Assembly: GCA_903877095.1 (NCBI GenBank) | Contig: CAIRCP010000206.1 | Span: 1-36,128, forward strand | Reading direction: 5' to 3' | DNA from: an uncultured Actinomycetes bacterium | Lineage (GTDB): Bacteria > Actinomycetota > Actinomycetes > Mycobacteriales > Mycobacteriaceae | DNA length: 36,128 nucleotides | Shown: piece after piece, positions 1-7,238 of the stretch | Layout: every line of letters starts with the position of its first letter | Numbering within the stretch: position 1 is the stretch's first letter | Notes under the pieces: generated by a model | What the model saw: the letters and a program-made list of their open reading frames with translations, nothing else | What the model was told of the DNA's origin: nothing | The model's database searches: none | Program-made: the position numbers and the translations under genes

Positions 1-70
1 TCATCTGCGGACGGATCCTTCTCCATCGCCGCGACCCCAACGGTCACGGATGAAAGCGATCCTCCGGGCC

Positions 71-124
71 GCTACCAGATCCCCGCACCCCTGCTACCAG
101 ATCGATACACAGGCGCTACCAGAA
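71..124 (+). repeat. Three direct repeats at exact 22-bp spacing
   Basis: GCTACCAGATC occurs at 71-81 and 93-103, and GCTACCAGAAG at 115-125. The starts are exactly 22 bp apart, about two helical turns, so the copies would face the same side of the DNA. The DNA between the copies is not conserved, which argues against a simple tandem duplication and for repeated protein-binding sites. The site lies about 250 bp upstream of the glsA start and close to a possible divergent gene at the window edge. The binding protein is unknown. Confidence 0.5.
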
Positions 125-367
125 GCGCCGACTAAACACCGTCGACGGCCGATACCACTGGCAGGGAACCGTTTTCGATACTCTGTCGGCCTCGGCCAAG
201 GGGCGGTCGGCGGGAGTGACGCTGACCATCTGCGACCGCTCTTCGCCGGCGCGCGTTGTTGAGCAGACCCCGTGGGGAACCCACATGATCAGCGGCGTGG
301 GCGAACCGCCGTTCGTGCGGTGACCCGCAGGCGTGGGCATTGGCCTGACGGCGACGCCACCTCAACT

Positions 368-373
368 TAGACT
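368..373 (+). promoter_or_regulatory. Leaderless -10 element for glsA
   Basis: TAGACT fits the mycobacterial TANNNT -10 consensus and is followed after 6 nt by the ATG at 380. No Shine-Dalgarno sequence is seen, so a leaderless transcript is likely. No clear -35 is visible. Confidence 0.55.
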
Positions 374-379
374 CGCCCG

Positions 380-1666
380 ATGGCGGAACTGGTTCAGCGT
401 TACCTCGACCAGTTGGTGGCCGAGTTCGCCTCCGTGGCCGACGGGGCGCTGGCCGACTACATCCCGGAACTGACGCAGGTCGATCCCACGGGCTTCGGGT
501 TGGCCCTGTCATCGGCGGACGGGTTCGTCTACGAGTCCGGCGATGCGCGACAACTCTTCACCATCCAGTCCATCTCCAAGCCGTTCACCTATGCACTCGC
601 GCTCGATCGGGTGGGACAGCAGGCGGTGGACGCCAAGATCGGGGTGGAACCCTCCGGCGACGCGTTCAACGAGATCAGCGTCGACGAGCACACCAAGACG
701 CCGAAGAACGCGATGATCAACGCCGGGGCCATCGCCGCGGTGTCACTGGTCCCCGGAGCCAGCCCGGACGAGCGCTTCGCGAAAATCCAGGAGTTCTATT
801 CCGCCTGTGCCGGAAGGCAATTGGATCTCGACGAGGACGTGTACCGCTCGGAGAAGGCCACCGGAAACCGGAATCGGGCCATCGCCTACATGCTGACGAG
901 CTTCGGAATCCTCGACGATCCCGACGACGTCCTCGACGTGTACTTCCGGCAGTGCTCGCTGCGGGTCACCAGCGTGGACCTGGCCCGCATGGCCGCGACC
1001 CTGGCCCGCGGGGGAGTAAACCCGCAGACCGGCCGTCGGGTCACCGACGCCAAGGTCGTACAGCGCACGCTGAGCGTGATGGTGACCTGCGGCATGTACA
1101 ACGGCGCCGGCGACTGGGTCAGCGCGGTGGGGATGCCCGCCAAGAGTGGGGTTGGTGGTGGCATCACCGCAGTGCTGCCGGGCCAGTTGGGCATCGGGGT
1201 GTATTCGCCGCTGCTGGACGGCCGGGGTAACAGCGTGCGGGGGGTCCTGGTGTGCCGGGCGCTGTCCCAGCGCCTCGGGTTGCACTTCCTCACCGTCAGC
1301 CGCGAGTCCCGGGCGACCATCAGAGCGGTCTTCGACGCCGGCGCCGGGGTGCGGGTCTACGAGATGCACGGTGACCTCATGTTCGCCGGAGCGGAACGGG
1401 TGCTGCGGATCATCGATCGCGACAGCGGGTCGTTCTCGGTGGCGATCCTCGACGTCACCCGGGTCGACACCATCAACGATCCGGCCAGAGCGCTGCTGGC
1501 CGGCATGAGCGCCATGCTGGGCGCCGCGGGCAAACGGGGCTTGCTGGTCGATCCGGACGCCGCCGTCAACCTGCCCGGCCGCGGATTCGATGACCTGGTC
1601 TTCGGAACCCTCGACGAGGCGGTGTCGGTCGCCGAGGACTGGCTGCACGCCGGACTGTCGGGCTAG
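380..1666 (+). CDS. glsA: Glutaminase with C-terminal STAS domain
   Basis: Hydrolyses L-glutamine to glutamate and ammonia in the cytoplasm. The 428-residue protein has a serine-beta-lactamase-like glutaminase domain over roughly residues 20-300, with the catalytic S-x-x-K motif at Ser64-Lys67 (QSISKPF) and the family signature NAMINAGA. After it, residues about 320-425 look like a STAS (anti-sigma-antagonist-like) domain: GDLMFAGAERVLR, then AILDVTRVDTIND. Single-domain bacterial glutaminases are about 310 residues, so the extra length is this domain. STAS-bearing glutaminases are known in actinobacteria; the role of the STAS part is not established. The ATG start is supported by the -10 hexamer 6 nt upstream. 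The stop shares a CTAG with the stop of the convergent cyclase gene, so the two ends overlap by 4 nt. Confidence 0.9.
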   Translation: MAELVQRYLDQLVAEFASVADGALADYIPELTQVDPTGFGLALSSADGFVYESGDARQLFTIQSISKPFTYALALDRVGQQAVDAKIGVEPSGDAFNEISVDEHTKTPKNAMINAGAIAAVSLVPGASPDERFAKIQEFYSACAGRQLDLDEDVYRSEKATGNRNRAIAYMLTSFGILDDPDDVLDVYFRQCSLRVTSVDLARMAATLARGGVNPQTGRRVTDAKVVQRTLSVMVTCGMYNGAGDWVSAVGMPAKSGVGGGITAVLPGQLGIGVYSPLLDGRGNSVRGVLVCRALSQRLGLHFLTVSRESRATIRAVFDAGAGVRVYEMHGDLMFAGAERVLRIIDRDSGSFSVAILDVTRVDTINDPARALLAGMSAMLGAAGKRGLLVDPDAAVNLPGRGFDDLVFGTLDEAVSVAEDWLHAGLSG

Positions 1667-3276
1667 CGGCCGCCGATCAGGTGGGCGACCTCGACACGTT
1701 CGTCGTACCCGCGTAGCCGCACCGGCCTGCCCACGCGCCAGAATCGTTGTTCACGTTCGGACGCGGCCGCCACGGTGGCGGCCGACGCCAGCGCCCGACT
1801 GGGTTCAGACCGTGCCAGCTCGGCCAGCCGTGCGGCCTCGTTGACCGGTTCGCCGATCACCGTGTACTCGAAGCGCTCCTTCGCCCCGACGTTGCCGGCC
1901 ACCACCGTGCCGGATGCCACCCCGATCCGGGCCGGAGTTTCGGTCACCTCCTGGCGCAGCCGCCGGGCGATCGCCCGTGTCGCGGCCAAGGTCGCGTCCT
2001 CCGGGCATTCCAGCGCCGCCGGTGCGCCGAATACGGCCAGTGCTGCGTCACCCTCGAATTTGTTGACCAGGCCTCCGTGGCGGTCGACTTCCTCGACGAT
2101 GACGGCGAAGAATCGGTTGAGCAACTCGACCACCTCGATCGGGGGCCGGCTGGTGACCAGTCTGGTGGAGCCGACGATGTCGATGAAGAGGACTCCGACG
2201 TGGCGCTCCTCGCCACCGAGCCGCGGACGGGTCTGCTCGGCCGCGGCGGCGACTTCGCGGCCGACGTGGCGGCCGAACAAGTCGCGCACCCGCTCGCGTT
2301 CGCGGAGCCCGTCGACCATCGAGTTGAATCCGCGCTGCAGTTCCCCGAGTTCGGTGCCGTCGAAGACGACGACCGTGGCGTCGAGATCGCCTTTCTCGAC
2401 CCGACGCAGCGCCGAACGCACCAACCGCACCGGGGTTGCAGTAAGCCACGCCGAAACCCACATCAGGAGGAACCCGACGACCAGGCTCACCGCCGCGGTG
2501 AACAGCACGGCGACGGCAAGCTGGCGCTGGCTCAGGTTTTGCATCAGCAGTGAGAACAGCGCAATGAAGAAGATTCCCAGCACCGGGACGCCGGAGCTCA
2601 GCAGCCACACCGTCATGAGCCGGCCCATGATGCCCGGAGCCAGCCCGTGGGGCGGCTCGCCCGCGGCCAGCGCCGCCGCCGAGATCGGCCGAAGGGCGAA
2701 TTCCGCGGCGAGATAGCTCGTGGTCGCCACCACCATGCCGCAGAAGGCGACTACCAGCCCCACCCGCGGGATGAAGGCGGCGTCGTAGAAGCCGTAGAGC
2801 GTGGTCAGTAGGGCGGTGCCGAGGCCCCAGAGCACGAGTTGGGCTAAGGCGATCCGCCATGGCGTCAGCATGGTGTTGCGCTGGTCCAGACGGGTGGGCC
2901 GGCGGCCTTCGGTCGCCCAGCGCAGGTCGTTGAGGGTGCGTACGTGCAGCCACAGGGTGCCCAGCGTCCCCGCCACGACCACGTACGCCGGGGTCACCAG
3001 GGCGGGCAGCCACCACGGCACGTCGGTGAACACACTGGGCCGCGGGAATGCAACGGCGGCGAACAGGAAGGCCAGCCCGAGGCCGATGGCGTTGACCACC
3101 GCGATGAACACCGTGAGGATGGTCTGGACTCTGGCCCTGCGCTTCTCCGGGCTCTCCGAGGCCCGACCCAGCAGCAGCGAGCCGTAGACCGGCGTTCGAG
3201 AGAGTCGTCCGCTCTGCCGGGTCAGTCGTTCCAGAACGCGGCCCAGCCGCTGCGCCACGCTCTGATCGGAACTCAT
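1663..3276 (-). CDS. Membrane-anchored class III adenylate cyclase with HAMP domain
   Basis: Makes cAMP from ATP at the inner face of the membrane. The 537-residue protein matches the Rv1318c/Rv1319c/Rv1320c group. It has about six hydrophobic membrane segments between residues 50 and 280, a HAMP linker at about 280-340, and a catalytic domain at about 355-520. Visible catalytic residues are the metal-binding Asp366 (LFIDIVGSTR) and Asp410 (NKFEGDAA), the purine-contacting Lys406, and the Asn479/Arg483 pair (GEPVNEAARL). The second purine-specifying position, usually Asp, is Thr472, which is typical of class IIIb cyclases. The M. tuberculosis locus carries three tandem paralogues; only one is present between glsA and nucS here. 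ATG start near a TAGGCT hexamer. Confidence 0.88.
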   Translation of the reverse strand: MSSDQSVAQRLGRVLERLTRQSGRLSRTPVYGSLLLGRASESPEKRRARVQTILTVFIAVVNAIGLGLAFLFAAVAFPRPSVFTDVPWWLPALVTPAYVVVAGTLGTLWLHVRTLNDLRWATEGRRPTRLDQRNTMLTPWRIALAQLVLWGLGTALLTTLYGFYDAAFIPRVGLVVAFCGMVVATTSYLAAEFALRPISAAALAAGEPPHGLAPGIMGRLMTVWLLSSGVPVLGIFFIALFSLLMQNLSQRQLAVAVLFTAAVSLVVGFLLMWVSAWLTATPVRLVRSALRRVEKGDLDATVVVFDGTELGELQRGFNSMVDGLRERERVRDLFGRHVGREVAAAAEQTRPRLGGEERHVGVLFIDIVGSTRLVTSRPPIEVVELLNRFFAVIVEEVDRHGGLVNKFEGDAALAVFGAPAALECPEDATLAATRAIARRLRQEVTETPARIGVASGTVVAGNVGAKERFEYTVIGEPVNEAARLAELARSEPSRALASAATVAAASEREQRFWRVGRPVRLRGYDERVEVAHLIGGR

Positions 3277-3285
3277 GGTGGCGTC

Positions 3286-3291
3286 AGCCTA
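3286..3291 (-). promoter_or_regulatory. -10 element for the adenylate cyclase gene
   Basis: Read on the minus strand, TAGGCT lies 9 nt before the ATG at 3276. It fits TANNNT and would give a leaderless or 1-3 nt leader transcript. It is divergent from the nucS promoter about 20 bp away. Confidence 0.4.
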
Positions 3292-3311
3292 AGTTGCCGG
3301 TGGCCCGCCCC

Positions 3312-3317
3312 TAAGCT
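3312..3317 (+). promoter_or_regulatory. Leaderless -10 element for nucS
   Basis: TAAGCT fits TANNNT and is followed after 6 nt by the GTG start at 3324. No Shine-Dalgarno sequence lies between them, which suggests a leaderless transcript. Confidence 0.6.
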
Positions 3318-3323
3318 GAACCG

Positions 3324-3989
3324 GTGCGACTTGTGATCGCCCAGTGCACCGTCGATTACCTGGGCCGGCTGACGGCTCACCTGCCGTCGGCCCGTCGGTT
3401 GTTGTTGGTCAAGGCGGACGGCTCGGTGAGTGTCCACGCCGATGACCGTGCCTACAAGCCGCTGAACTGGATGAGCCCGCCGTGCTGGCTGACTGAGGCC
3501 GAGGACGGCCGGCTGTGGCTGGTGGAGAACAAGGCCGGGGAGCAACTGCGGATCACCATCGAGGAGATCGAGCACGATTCCCGCCACGAACTGGGTACCG
3601 ACCCGGGGCTGGTCAAAGATGGCGTCGAGGCGCACCTGCAGGAACTGCTGGCCGAGCACATCGAGCTTCTCGGCGAGGGCTACACCCTGGTGCGCCGGGA
3701 GTACATGACCGCGATCGGCCCGGTGGACATCCTGTGCCGTGACTCGCTAGGCGGGTCGGTGGCGGTGGAGATCAAACGGCGCGGTGAGATCGACGGCGTA
3801 GAACAGTTGACTCGCTACCTGGAGTTGCTCAACCGCGATCCGCTGCTGGCGCCGGTGGCCGGGGTATTCGCCGCTCAGCAGATCAAGCCGCAGGCCAGAA
3901 CGCTTGCCGAGGATCGCGGAATCCGCTGTCTCACTTTGGATTACGATTCGATGCGCGGGATGGATAGCGACGAGTTTCGGCTGTTCTGA
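3324..3989 (+). CDS. nucS: Mismatch-specific endonuclease NucS/EndoMS
   Basis: Cleaves both strands at G:T, G:G and T:T mismatches and carries out mismatch repair in actinobacteria, which lack MutS/MutL. The 221-residue protein is very close to M. tuberculosis Rv1321. The N-terminal DNA-binding half begins [20 protein letters not shown]. The C-terminal PD-(D/E)xK nuclease shows Asp135 (GPVDIL), Glu149 and Lys151 (VAVEIKRRG), followed by QLTRY. The protein ends DEFRLF, which resembles a sliding-clamp-binding tail. The GTG start sits 6 nt after a -10 hexamer and aligns with the family N-terminus. The stop overlaps the next start by one base (TGATG), so the small downstream gene is probably co-translated. 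Confidence 0.95.
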   Translation: MRLVIAQCTVDYLGRLTAHLPSARRLLLVKADGSVSVHADDRAYKPLNWMSPPCWLTEAEDGRLWLVENKAGEQLRITIEEIEHDSRHELGTDPGLVKDGVEAHLQELLAEHIELLGEGYTLVRREYMTAIGPVDILCRDSLGGSVAVEIKRRGEIDGVEQLTRYLELLNRDPLLAPVAGVFAAQQIKPQARTLAEDRGIRCLTLDYDSMRGMDSDEFRLF

Positions 3990-4225
3990 TGTTTCGCCGT
4001 GTCGAGCTGGGCCCCGACGGGCATGACTACGAGGTGGCGTCCATCCCCGGAGCCCGCGCGTTCAAGACCTACCGGTGCCCGGGTTGTGACCACGAAATCC
4101 GTTCCGGAACGCCCCACGTGGCCGTCTGGCGAGTGGAAGATGCCAAGGGGGGCGACCGCCGGCACTGGCATACCGCGTGCTGGCGCAAGAGGGCCGATCG
4201 CAGCCCGACCCGCCGGTGGTCCTAG
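3989..4225 (+). CDS. Small putative zinc-ribbon protein (Rv1322-like position)
   Basis: A 78-residue protein of unknown function, found directly behind nucS in mycobacteria. It contains CPGC at about residues 30-33 and HWHTACW near residue 60, which together could hold one zinc ion (Cys-x2-Cys plus His/Cys). The rest is basic and tryptophan-rich. Its start codon overlaps the nucS stop by one base, so it is almost certainly in the same transcript. A role linked to NucS is possible from position alone and is not shown by the sequence. Confidence 0.75.
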   Translation: MFRRVELGPDGHDYEVASIPGARAFKTYRCPGCDHEIRSGTPHVAVWRVEDAKGGDRRHWHTACWRKRADRSPTRRWS

Positions 4226-4233
4226 GGCCCGGG

Positions 4234-4701
4234 TCAGTGCTCGGCGGGCTGGACCAATTCGACCAGCACTCCGCCGGCGTCCTTGGGATGGATGAAATTG
4301 ATACGCGAGTCGGCGGTTCCACGCCGGGGTGCGTCGTAGAGCAACCGCACGCCTTTGGCGCGCAGTCGTTCCGACAGGGCGTCGAGATCGCTGACCCGGT
4401 ATGCGAGCTGCTGGATTCCGGGCCCGCGCTTGTCGATGAACTTCGCGATCGTCGACGAATCGTCCAGTGGCGCCAGCAACTGGAGCTGAGCACTGCCCCT
4501 TGGGGCGCCGCGCACCTCGAGCATCGCCTCGCGCACGCCCTGATCGGCGTTGATCTCCTCGTGGACGAGAATCATCCCGAGGTTGTCGTGGTACCACGCG
4601 ATGGCCGCGTCCAGGTCAGGTACCGCGATTCCGATGTGGTCGATGCCCATCACCAAGGCGCTCGCCAGCATGGGCCGGGCGTCGACGTGATCAGTGGTCA
4701 T
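4234..4701 (-). CDS. mce: Methylmalonyl-CoA epimerase (VOC fold)
   Basis: Interconverts (S)- and (R)-methylmalonyl-CoA, linking propionyl-CoA carboxylase to methylmalonyl-CoA mutase. The 155-residue protein resembles Rv1322A. It shows two VOC half-repeats: MGIDHIGIAVPDLDAAIAWY at about residue 18 and GIQQLAYRVSDLDAL at about residue 95, then INFIHPKDAGGVLVEL near the end. The first metal His (DHIGIAVPD) and the C-terminal Glu (LVEL) are visible. Where many epimerases have His-His before xAY, this protein has Gln-Gln. The frame extends to a TTG at 4722, but the ATG at 4701 matches the family N-terminus (MTTDHVDARPML) and has a -10 hexamer 6 nt upstream. It is divergent from fadA4. Confidence 0.85.
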   Translation of the reverse strand: MTTDHVDARPMLASALVMGIDHIGIAVPDLDAAIAWYHDNLGMILVHEEINADQGVREAMLEVRGAPRGSAQLQLLAPLDDSSTIAKFIDKRGPGIQQLAYRVSDLDALSERLRAKGVRLLYDAPRRGTADSRINFIHPKDAGGVLVELVQPAEH

Positions 4702-4707
4702 AACGCA

Positions 4708-4713
4708 ACGGTA
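4708..4713 (-). promoter_or_regulatory. Leaderless -10 element for mce
   Basis: On the minus strand TACCGT is followed after 6 nt by the ATG at 4701. It fits TANNNT and supports that start over the upstream TTG. Confidence 0.5.
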
Positions 4714-4762
4714 ACCTCTCAACCAGGCGGTTGGTCAGTCTGTGCGCAAGATCGGCCGCCGA

Positions 4763-4768
4763 TAGGCT
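4763..4768 (+). promoter_or_regulatory. -10 element and Shine-Dalgarno for fadA4
   Basis: TAGGCT fits TANNNT and would give a leader of about 19 nt that holds a strong AGGAGG ribosome-binding site at 4782-4787, 6 nt before the ATG at 4794. Unlike most genes here, fadA4 therefore appears to have a leadered message. Confidence 0.45.
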
Positions 4769-4793
4769 CGAACGAGGCTGCAGGAGGCAGAAC

Positions 4794-5987
4794 ATGACGA
4801 CGTCGGTGATCGTTGCTGGGGCGCGTACGCCCATCGGGCGGTTGATGGGTTCGCTGAAGGATTTCTCGGGTAGCGATCTAGGGGCCGTGGCCATCCGTGC
4901 CGGCCTGACGAAGGCGTTCCCCGGCCACGAGGCGCCCGCCTCCCTGGTCGACTACGTGATCATGGGACAGGTGCTCACCGCCGGTGCCGGGCAGATGCCT
5001 GCCCGCCAGTCGGCGGTGGCCGCCGGCATCGGTTGGGACGTCCCGGCGCTGACCATCAACAAGATGTGTCTGTCAGGTATCGACTCCATCGCGCTGGCCG
5101 ACCAGTTGATCCGGGCCGGCGAGTTCGACGTCGTCGTGGCCGGTGGCCAGGAGTCCATGACCAGGGCCCCGCATCTGCTGATGAACAGCCGGGCCGGCTA
5201 CAAGTACGGCGACGTCACCATGCTCGACCACATGGCTTACGACGGTCTGTACGACGTTTTCACCGACCAGCCGATGGGCGCGCTCACCGAACAGCGCAAC
5301 GACGCCGACAAGTTCACCCGGCTCGAACAGGACGAGTTCGCGGCCGGTTCGCACCAGAAGGCGGCGGCGGCGTGGAAGGACGGGGTTTTCGCCGATGAGG
5401 TTGTGCCCGTTGCGATTCCGCAACGCAAGGGTGATCCCATCGAGTTCGCCGAGGACGAGGGCATCCGGGCCAACACGACCGCGGACACGCTGGCCGGCCT
5501 GAAGCCGTCGTTCCGCAAGGACGGCACCATCACCGCCGGATCTGCGTCGCAGATCTCCGACGGCGGGTGTGCGGTCGTGGTGATGAACAAGGCCAAGGCT
5601 CAGGAGCTGGGGCTCAGTTGGCTCTGTGAGATCGGTGCGCACGGCAATGCTGCCGGCCCCGATTCGACCCTGCAGTCCCAGCCCGCCAACGCCATCAAGA
5701 AAGCCATCGCACGCGAGGGCATCACCGTCGACCAACTCGACGTGATCGAGATCAACGAGGCGTTCGCCGCCGTCGCCCTCGCATCGACGCGGGAACTCGG
5801 TGTCGACCCGGAGAAGGTGAACCGCAGCGGTGGCGCGATCGCCATGGGGCACCCGATCGGCATGTCCGGTGCGCGGATCACCCTGCACGCTGCACTGGAG
5901 TTGTCACGGCGCGGATCGGCCTACGCGGTGGCCGCACTGTGCGGTGCCGGCGGGCAGGGCGACGCCCTGATTCTGCGCGCGGGATAG
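4794..5987 (+). CDS. fadA4: Acetyl-CoA acetyltransferase (thiolase)
   Basis: Condenses two acetyl-CoA to acetoacetyl-CoA, or cleaves it in the reverse direction, in the cytoplasm. The 397-residue protein matches Rv1323 and has the full thiolase set: acyl-accepting Cys92 (NKMCLSGI), the NEAFAAV motif, His353 ([16 protein letters not shown]) and Cys383 (CGAGGQGDA). The frame is open 63 nt further upstream, but the ATG at 4794 has an AGGAGG 6 nt before it and starts with the family N-terminus [15 protein letters not shown]. It is divergent from mce and convergent with the TetR gene. Confidence 0.93.
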   Translation: MTTSVIVAGARTPIGRLMGSLKDFSGSDLGAVAIRAGLTKAFPGHEAPASLVDYVIMGQVLTAGAGQMPARQSAVAAGIGWDVPALTINKMCLSGIDSIALADQLIRAGEFDVVVAGGQESMTRAPHLLMNSRAGYKYGDVTMLDHMAYDGLYDVFTDQPMGALTEQRNDADKFTRLEQDEFAAGSHQKAAAAWKDGVFADEVVPVAIPQRKGDPIEFAEDEGIRANTTADTLAGLKPSFRKDGTITAGSASQISDGGCAVVVMNKAKAQELGLSWLCEIGAHGNAAGPDSTLQSQPANAIKKAIAREGITVDQLDVIEINEAFAAVALASTRELGVDPEKVNRSGGAIAMGHPIGMSGARITLHAALELSRRGSAYAVAALCGAGGQGDALILRAG

Positions 5988-6078
5988 CCGCGCGCTGAGT
6001 TTGCCGGCGGACCGGTGTGGCGGGGTGGCCGGCCGTTGTGACGTTAGTCATATCGACCCCCCGGCGGCCCGGCCGAGG

Positions 6079-6720
6079 CTACGTGGGTTGTTTGCGTGAC
6101 GCCGACCGGACCACCTGTTCGAGGGCCGAAAGGCGGTCGTCGGTCGAGATGCCCCGCAGCACGACCTCCCAGACCCCGGCAAACCGGGTGCGCGGGGCGT
6201 CGCCGAACGGTTCTGCGAGCAGCTGACATCCGACGAGCGCGGTGAGCAGCGTGTATGCCGTCTGCGAGACATTGGTGTCGGCGCGCAGGTGCCCGTCTTT
6301 CACCGCCCGTTTGAGGGCGTCGCGGAACACCATCTCGGTGTCGGCGAAATGTCTCGTTCCCGGCTCCCCGTTCTGCTTCACGGCCTGGCGGAGCTGGTAG
6401 CCGATCCGGGTGGTGTCGTCGGTCTCGACGAGTTCGAGAAATCGGAAGGTCGCGATGATCAGCCGGTGCATCGCCGGCGCCGCGGACTCCCAGATCGGCG
6501 CCATCGCCGCCGCGATCCGGGCACTCGACTCTTCGACGATGGCGGCGGCCAGCGACTGCTTGGTGGGGAAGTGGTAGTAGCAGGCGCCCTTGCTGACACC
6601 AGCCAGTGAGATCACGTCGACCATGTCGACCATCCCGAAGCCGGCGTCGCCGAACAGTGCGACACCGGCGCTGACGATCCGCCGCCGGGTGGCTTCTGCC
6701 CGGTCTTGCTGTGGAACCAC
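6079..6720 (-). CDS. TetR/AcrR-family transcriptional regulator
   Basis: A 213-residue repressor-type protein. The N-terminal helix-turn-helix covers about residues 10-60: RRRIVSAGVALFGDAGF, then ISLAGVSKGACYYHFPTKQ, where the GACYYHF-x-TK pattern recalls the ScbR/gamma-butyrolactone-receptor-like branch. The C-terminal ligand domain is not specific enough to name a ligand. The start is a GTG with a good GGGAGGTG ribosome-binding site 5 nt upstream. It lies between fadA4 (convergent) and a 60-residue gene (divergent), so the shared upstream region 6721-7004 is the likely place for its operator. The target genes are not known. Confidence 0.85.
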   Translation of the reverse strand: MVPQQDRAEATRRRIVSAGVALFGDAGFGMVDMVDVISLAGVSKGACYYHFPTKQSLAAAIVEESSARIAAAMAPIWESAAPAMHRLIIATFRFLELVETDDTTRIGYQLRQAVKQNGEPGTRHFADTEMVFRDALKRAVKDGHLRADTNVSQTAYTLLTALVGCQLLAEPFGDAPRTRFAGVWEVVLRGISTDDRLSALEQVVRSASRKQPT

Positions 6721-6860
6721 GTTTCACCTCCCAACGCTCACTCAAAGTGCGGGTCGGCGAACTCCGACTGCGCAGCTGCCGGACGCAGCCGGCGTCGAGT
6801 CCCTTTTGATGCCAATCGGTTACCAGATTAGTGATCTTCAGGCCGATCAGCGCCCGGTTT

Positions 6861-6968
6861 ATGTCGGTGTTCGCTCATAACGTCACGTCCGTACCCCAGC
6901 GCTGCCTGCAACGACGCTGCCTGAAACGACGCTGCCTGAAACGACGCTGCCTGAAACGACGCGCCTGA
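6861..6968 (+). CDS. Possible upstream ORF made of CLKRR repeats
   Basis: A 35-codon frame starts with ATG at 6861 (MSVFAHNVTSVPQR), then reads CLQRR once and CLKRR three times from the 15-bp repeats, and stops at 6966-6968. The fifth repeat is one base short, and that deletion creates the stop. If translated, the product would be a short Cys/Arg/Lys-rich peptide in the leader of the gene at 7005. No ribosome-binding site is visible before the ATG and no -10 hexamer lies at leaderless distance, so translation is speculative. Confidence 0.25.
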   Translation: MSVFAHNVTSVPQRCLQRRCLKRRCLKRRCLKRRA

Positions 6969-6989
6969 AACGACGCTGCCTGAATCGAC
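6901..6989 (+). repeat. Tandem 15-bp repeat, six units
   Basis: The unit is GCTGCCTGAAACGAC. Copies start at 6901 (one mismatch, TGCAACGAC), 6916, 6931, 6946, 6961 (14 nt, one base lost) and 6975 (one mismatch, TGAATCGAC). The array ends one base before the AAGGAG ribosome-binding site of the gene at 7005, so it lies in that gene's leader or promoter, between it and the divergent TetR gene. It has no internal palindrome, and near-identical copies suggest recent slippage. Confidence 0.9.
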
Positions 6990-7004
6990 AAGGAGAACGT
7001 CCCC

Positions 7005-7187
7005 GTGAAGAACCCGTCCGCCCGTGACATCGTTGACGACCCCGCGGCATTCGACGCCTACTGCATCCGGCATGCGATCGACCCGCACGCCGCGTTCGCC
7101 GAACTGGCCAACATGGCACTGGGATTGCCTGTCGACATCCTGGACTACCTGCGTGGCCAGCGTTCTGCCGATGGCGCCGCCGCGTGA
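7005..7187 (+). CDS. Small conserved-type hypothetical protein
   Basis: A 60-residue soluble, acidic protein that I do not recognise. It starts with GTG at 7005, preceded by AAGGAG at 6990-6995 with 9 nt spacing, which is good evidence of translation. The sequence begins KNPSARDIVDDPAAFDAYC and reads as helical segments with no membrane segment and a single Cys. The end (GQRSADGAAA) looks unstructured. It is divergent from the TetR gene and about 50 nt upstream of the thioredoxin-like gene, so it may share a transcript with that gene. The tandem 15-bp array directly before its ribosome-binding site could affect its expression. Confidence 0.6.
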   Translation: MKNPSARDIVDDPAAFDAYCIRHAIDPHAAFAELANMALGLPVDILDYLRGQRSADGAAA

Positions 7188-7238
7188 TCGGCGTGCACGG
7201 GGTGAACCGTCCCCTTCCGGCATGACAGACTTGGGGAC

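Larger units (their letters stand above)
1..379. other. Intergenic region upstream of glsA
   Basis: No convincing complete gene is seen here. The stretch holds three phased direct repeats (71-124) and, at its right end, a promoter-like hexamer for glsA. On the minus strand an ATG at 26-24 opens a frame that reads MEKDPSAD and runs off the left edge. It could be the first codons of a divergent gene, but no ribosome-binding site precedes it and eight codons are too few to judge. A second TANNNT hexamer (TACTCT, 179-184) could start a longer transcript. No rho-independent terminator is visible. Confidence 0.5.

Noticed and set aside
1..26. Minus-strand start of a divergent gene at the left edge
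   Set aside because: Only eight codons are visible, without a ribosome-binding site or promoter.
743..1648. Long minus-strand frame opposite glsA
   Set aside because: Composition is typical of antisense readings of GC-rich genes and glsA is well supported on the plus strand.
5988..6078. Possible terminator between fadA4 and the TetR gene
   Set aside because: GC-rich GCCGGC repeats can pair, but loops are long and there is no T tract on either strand.
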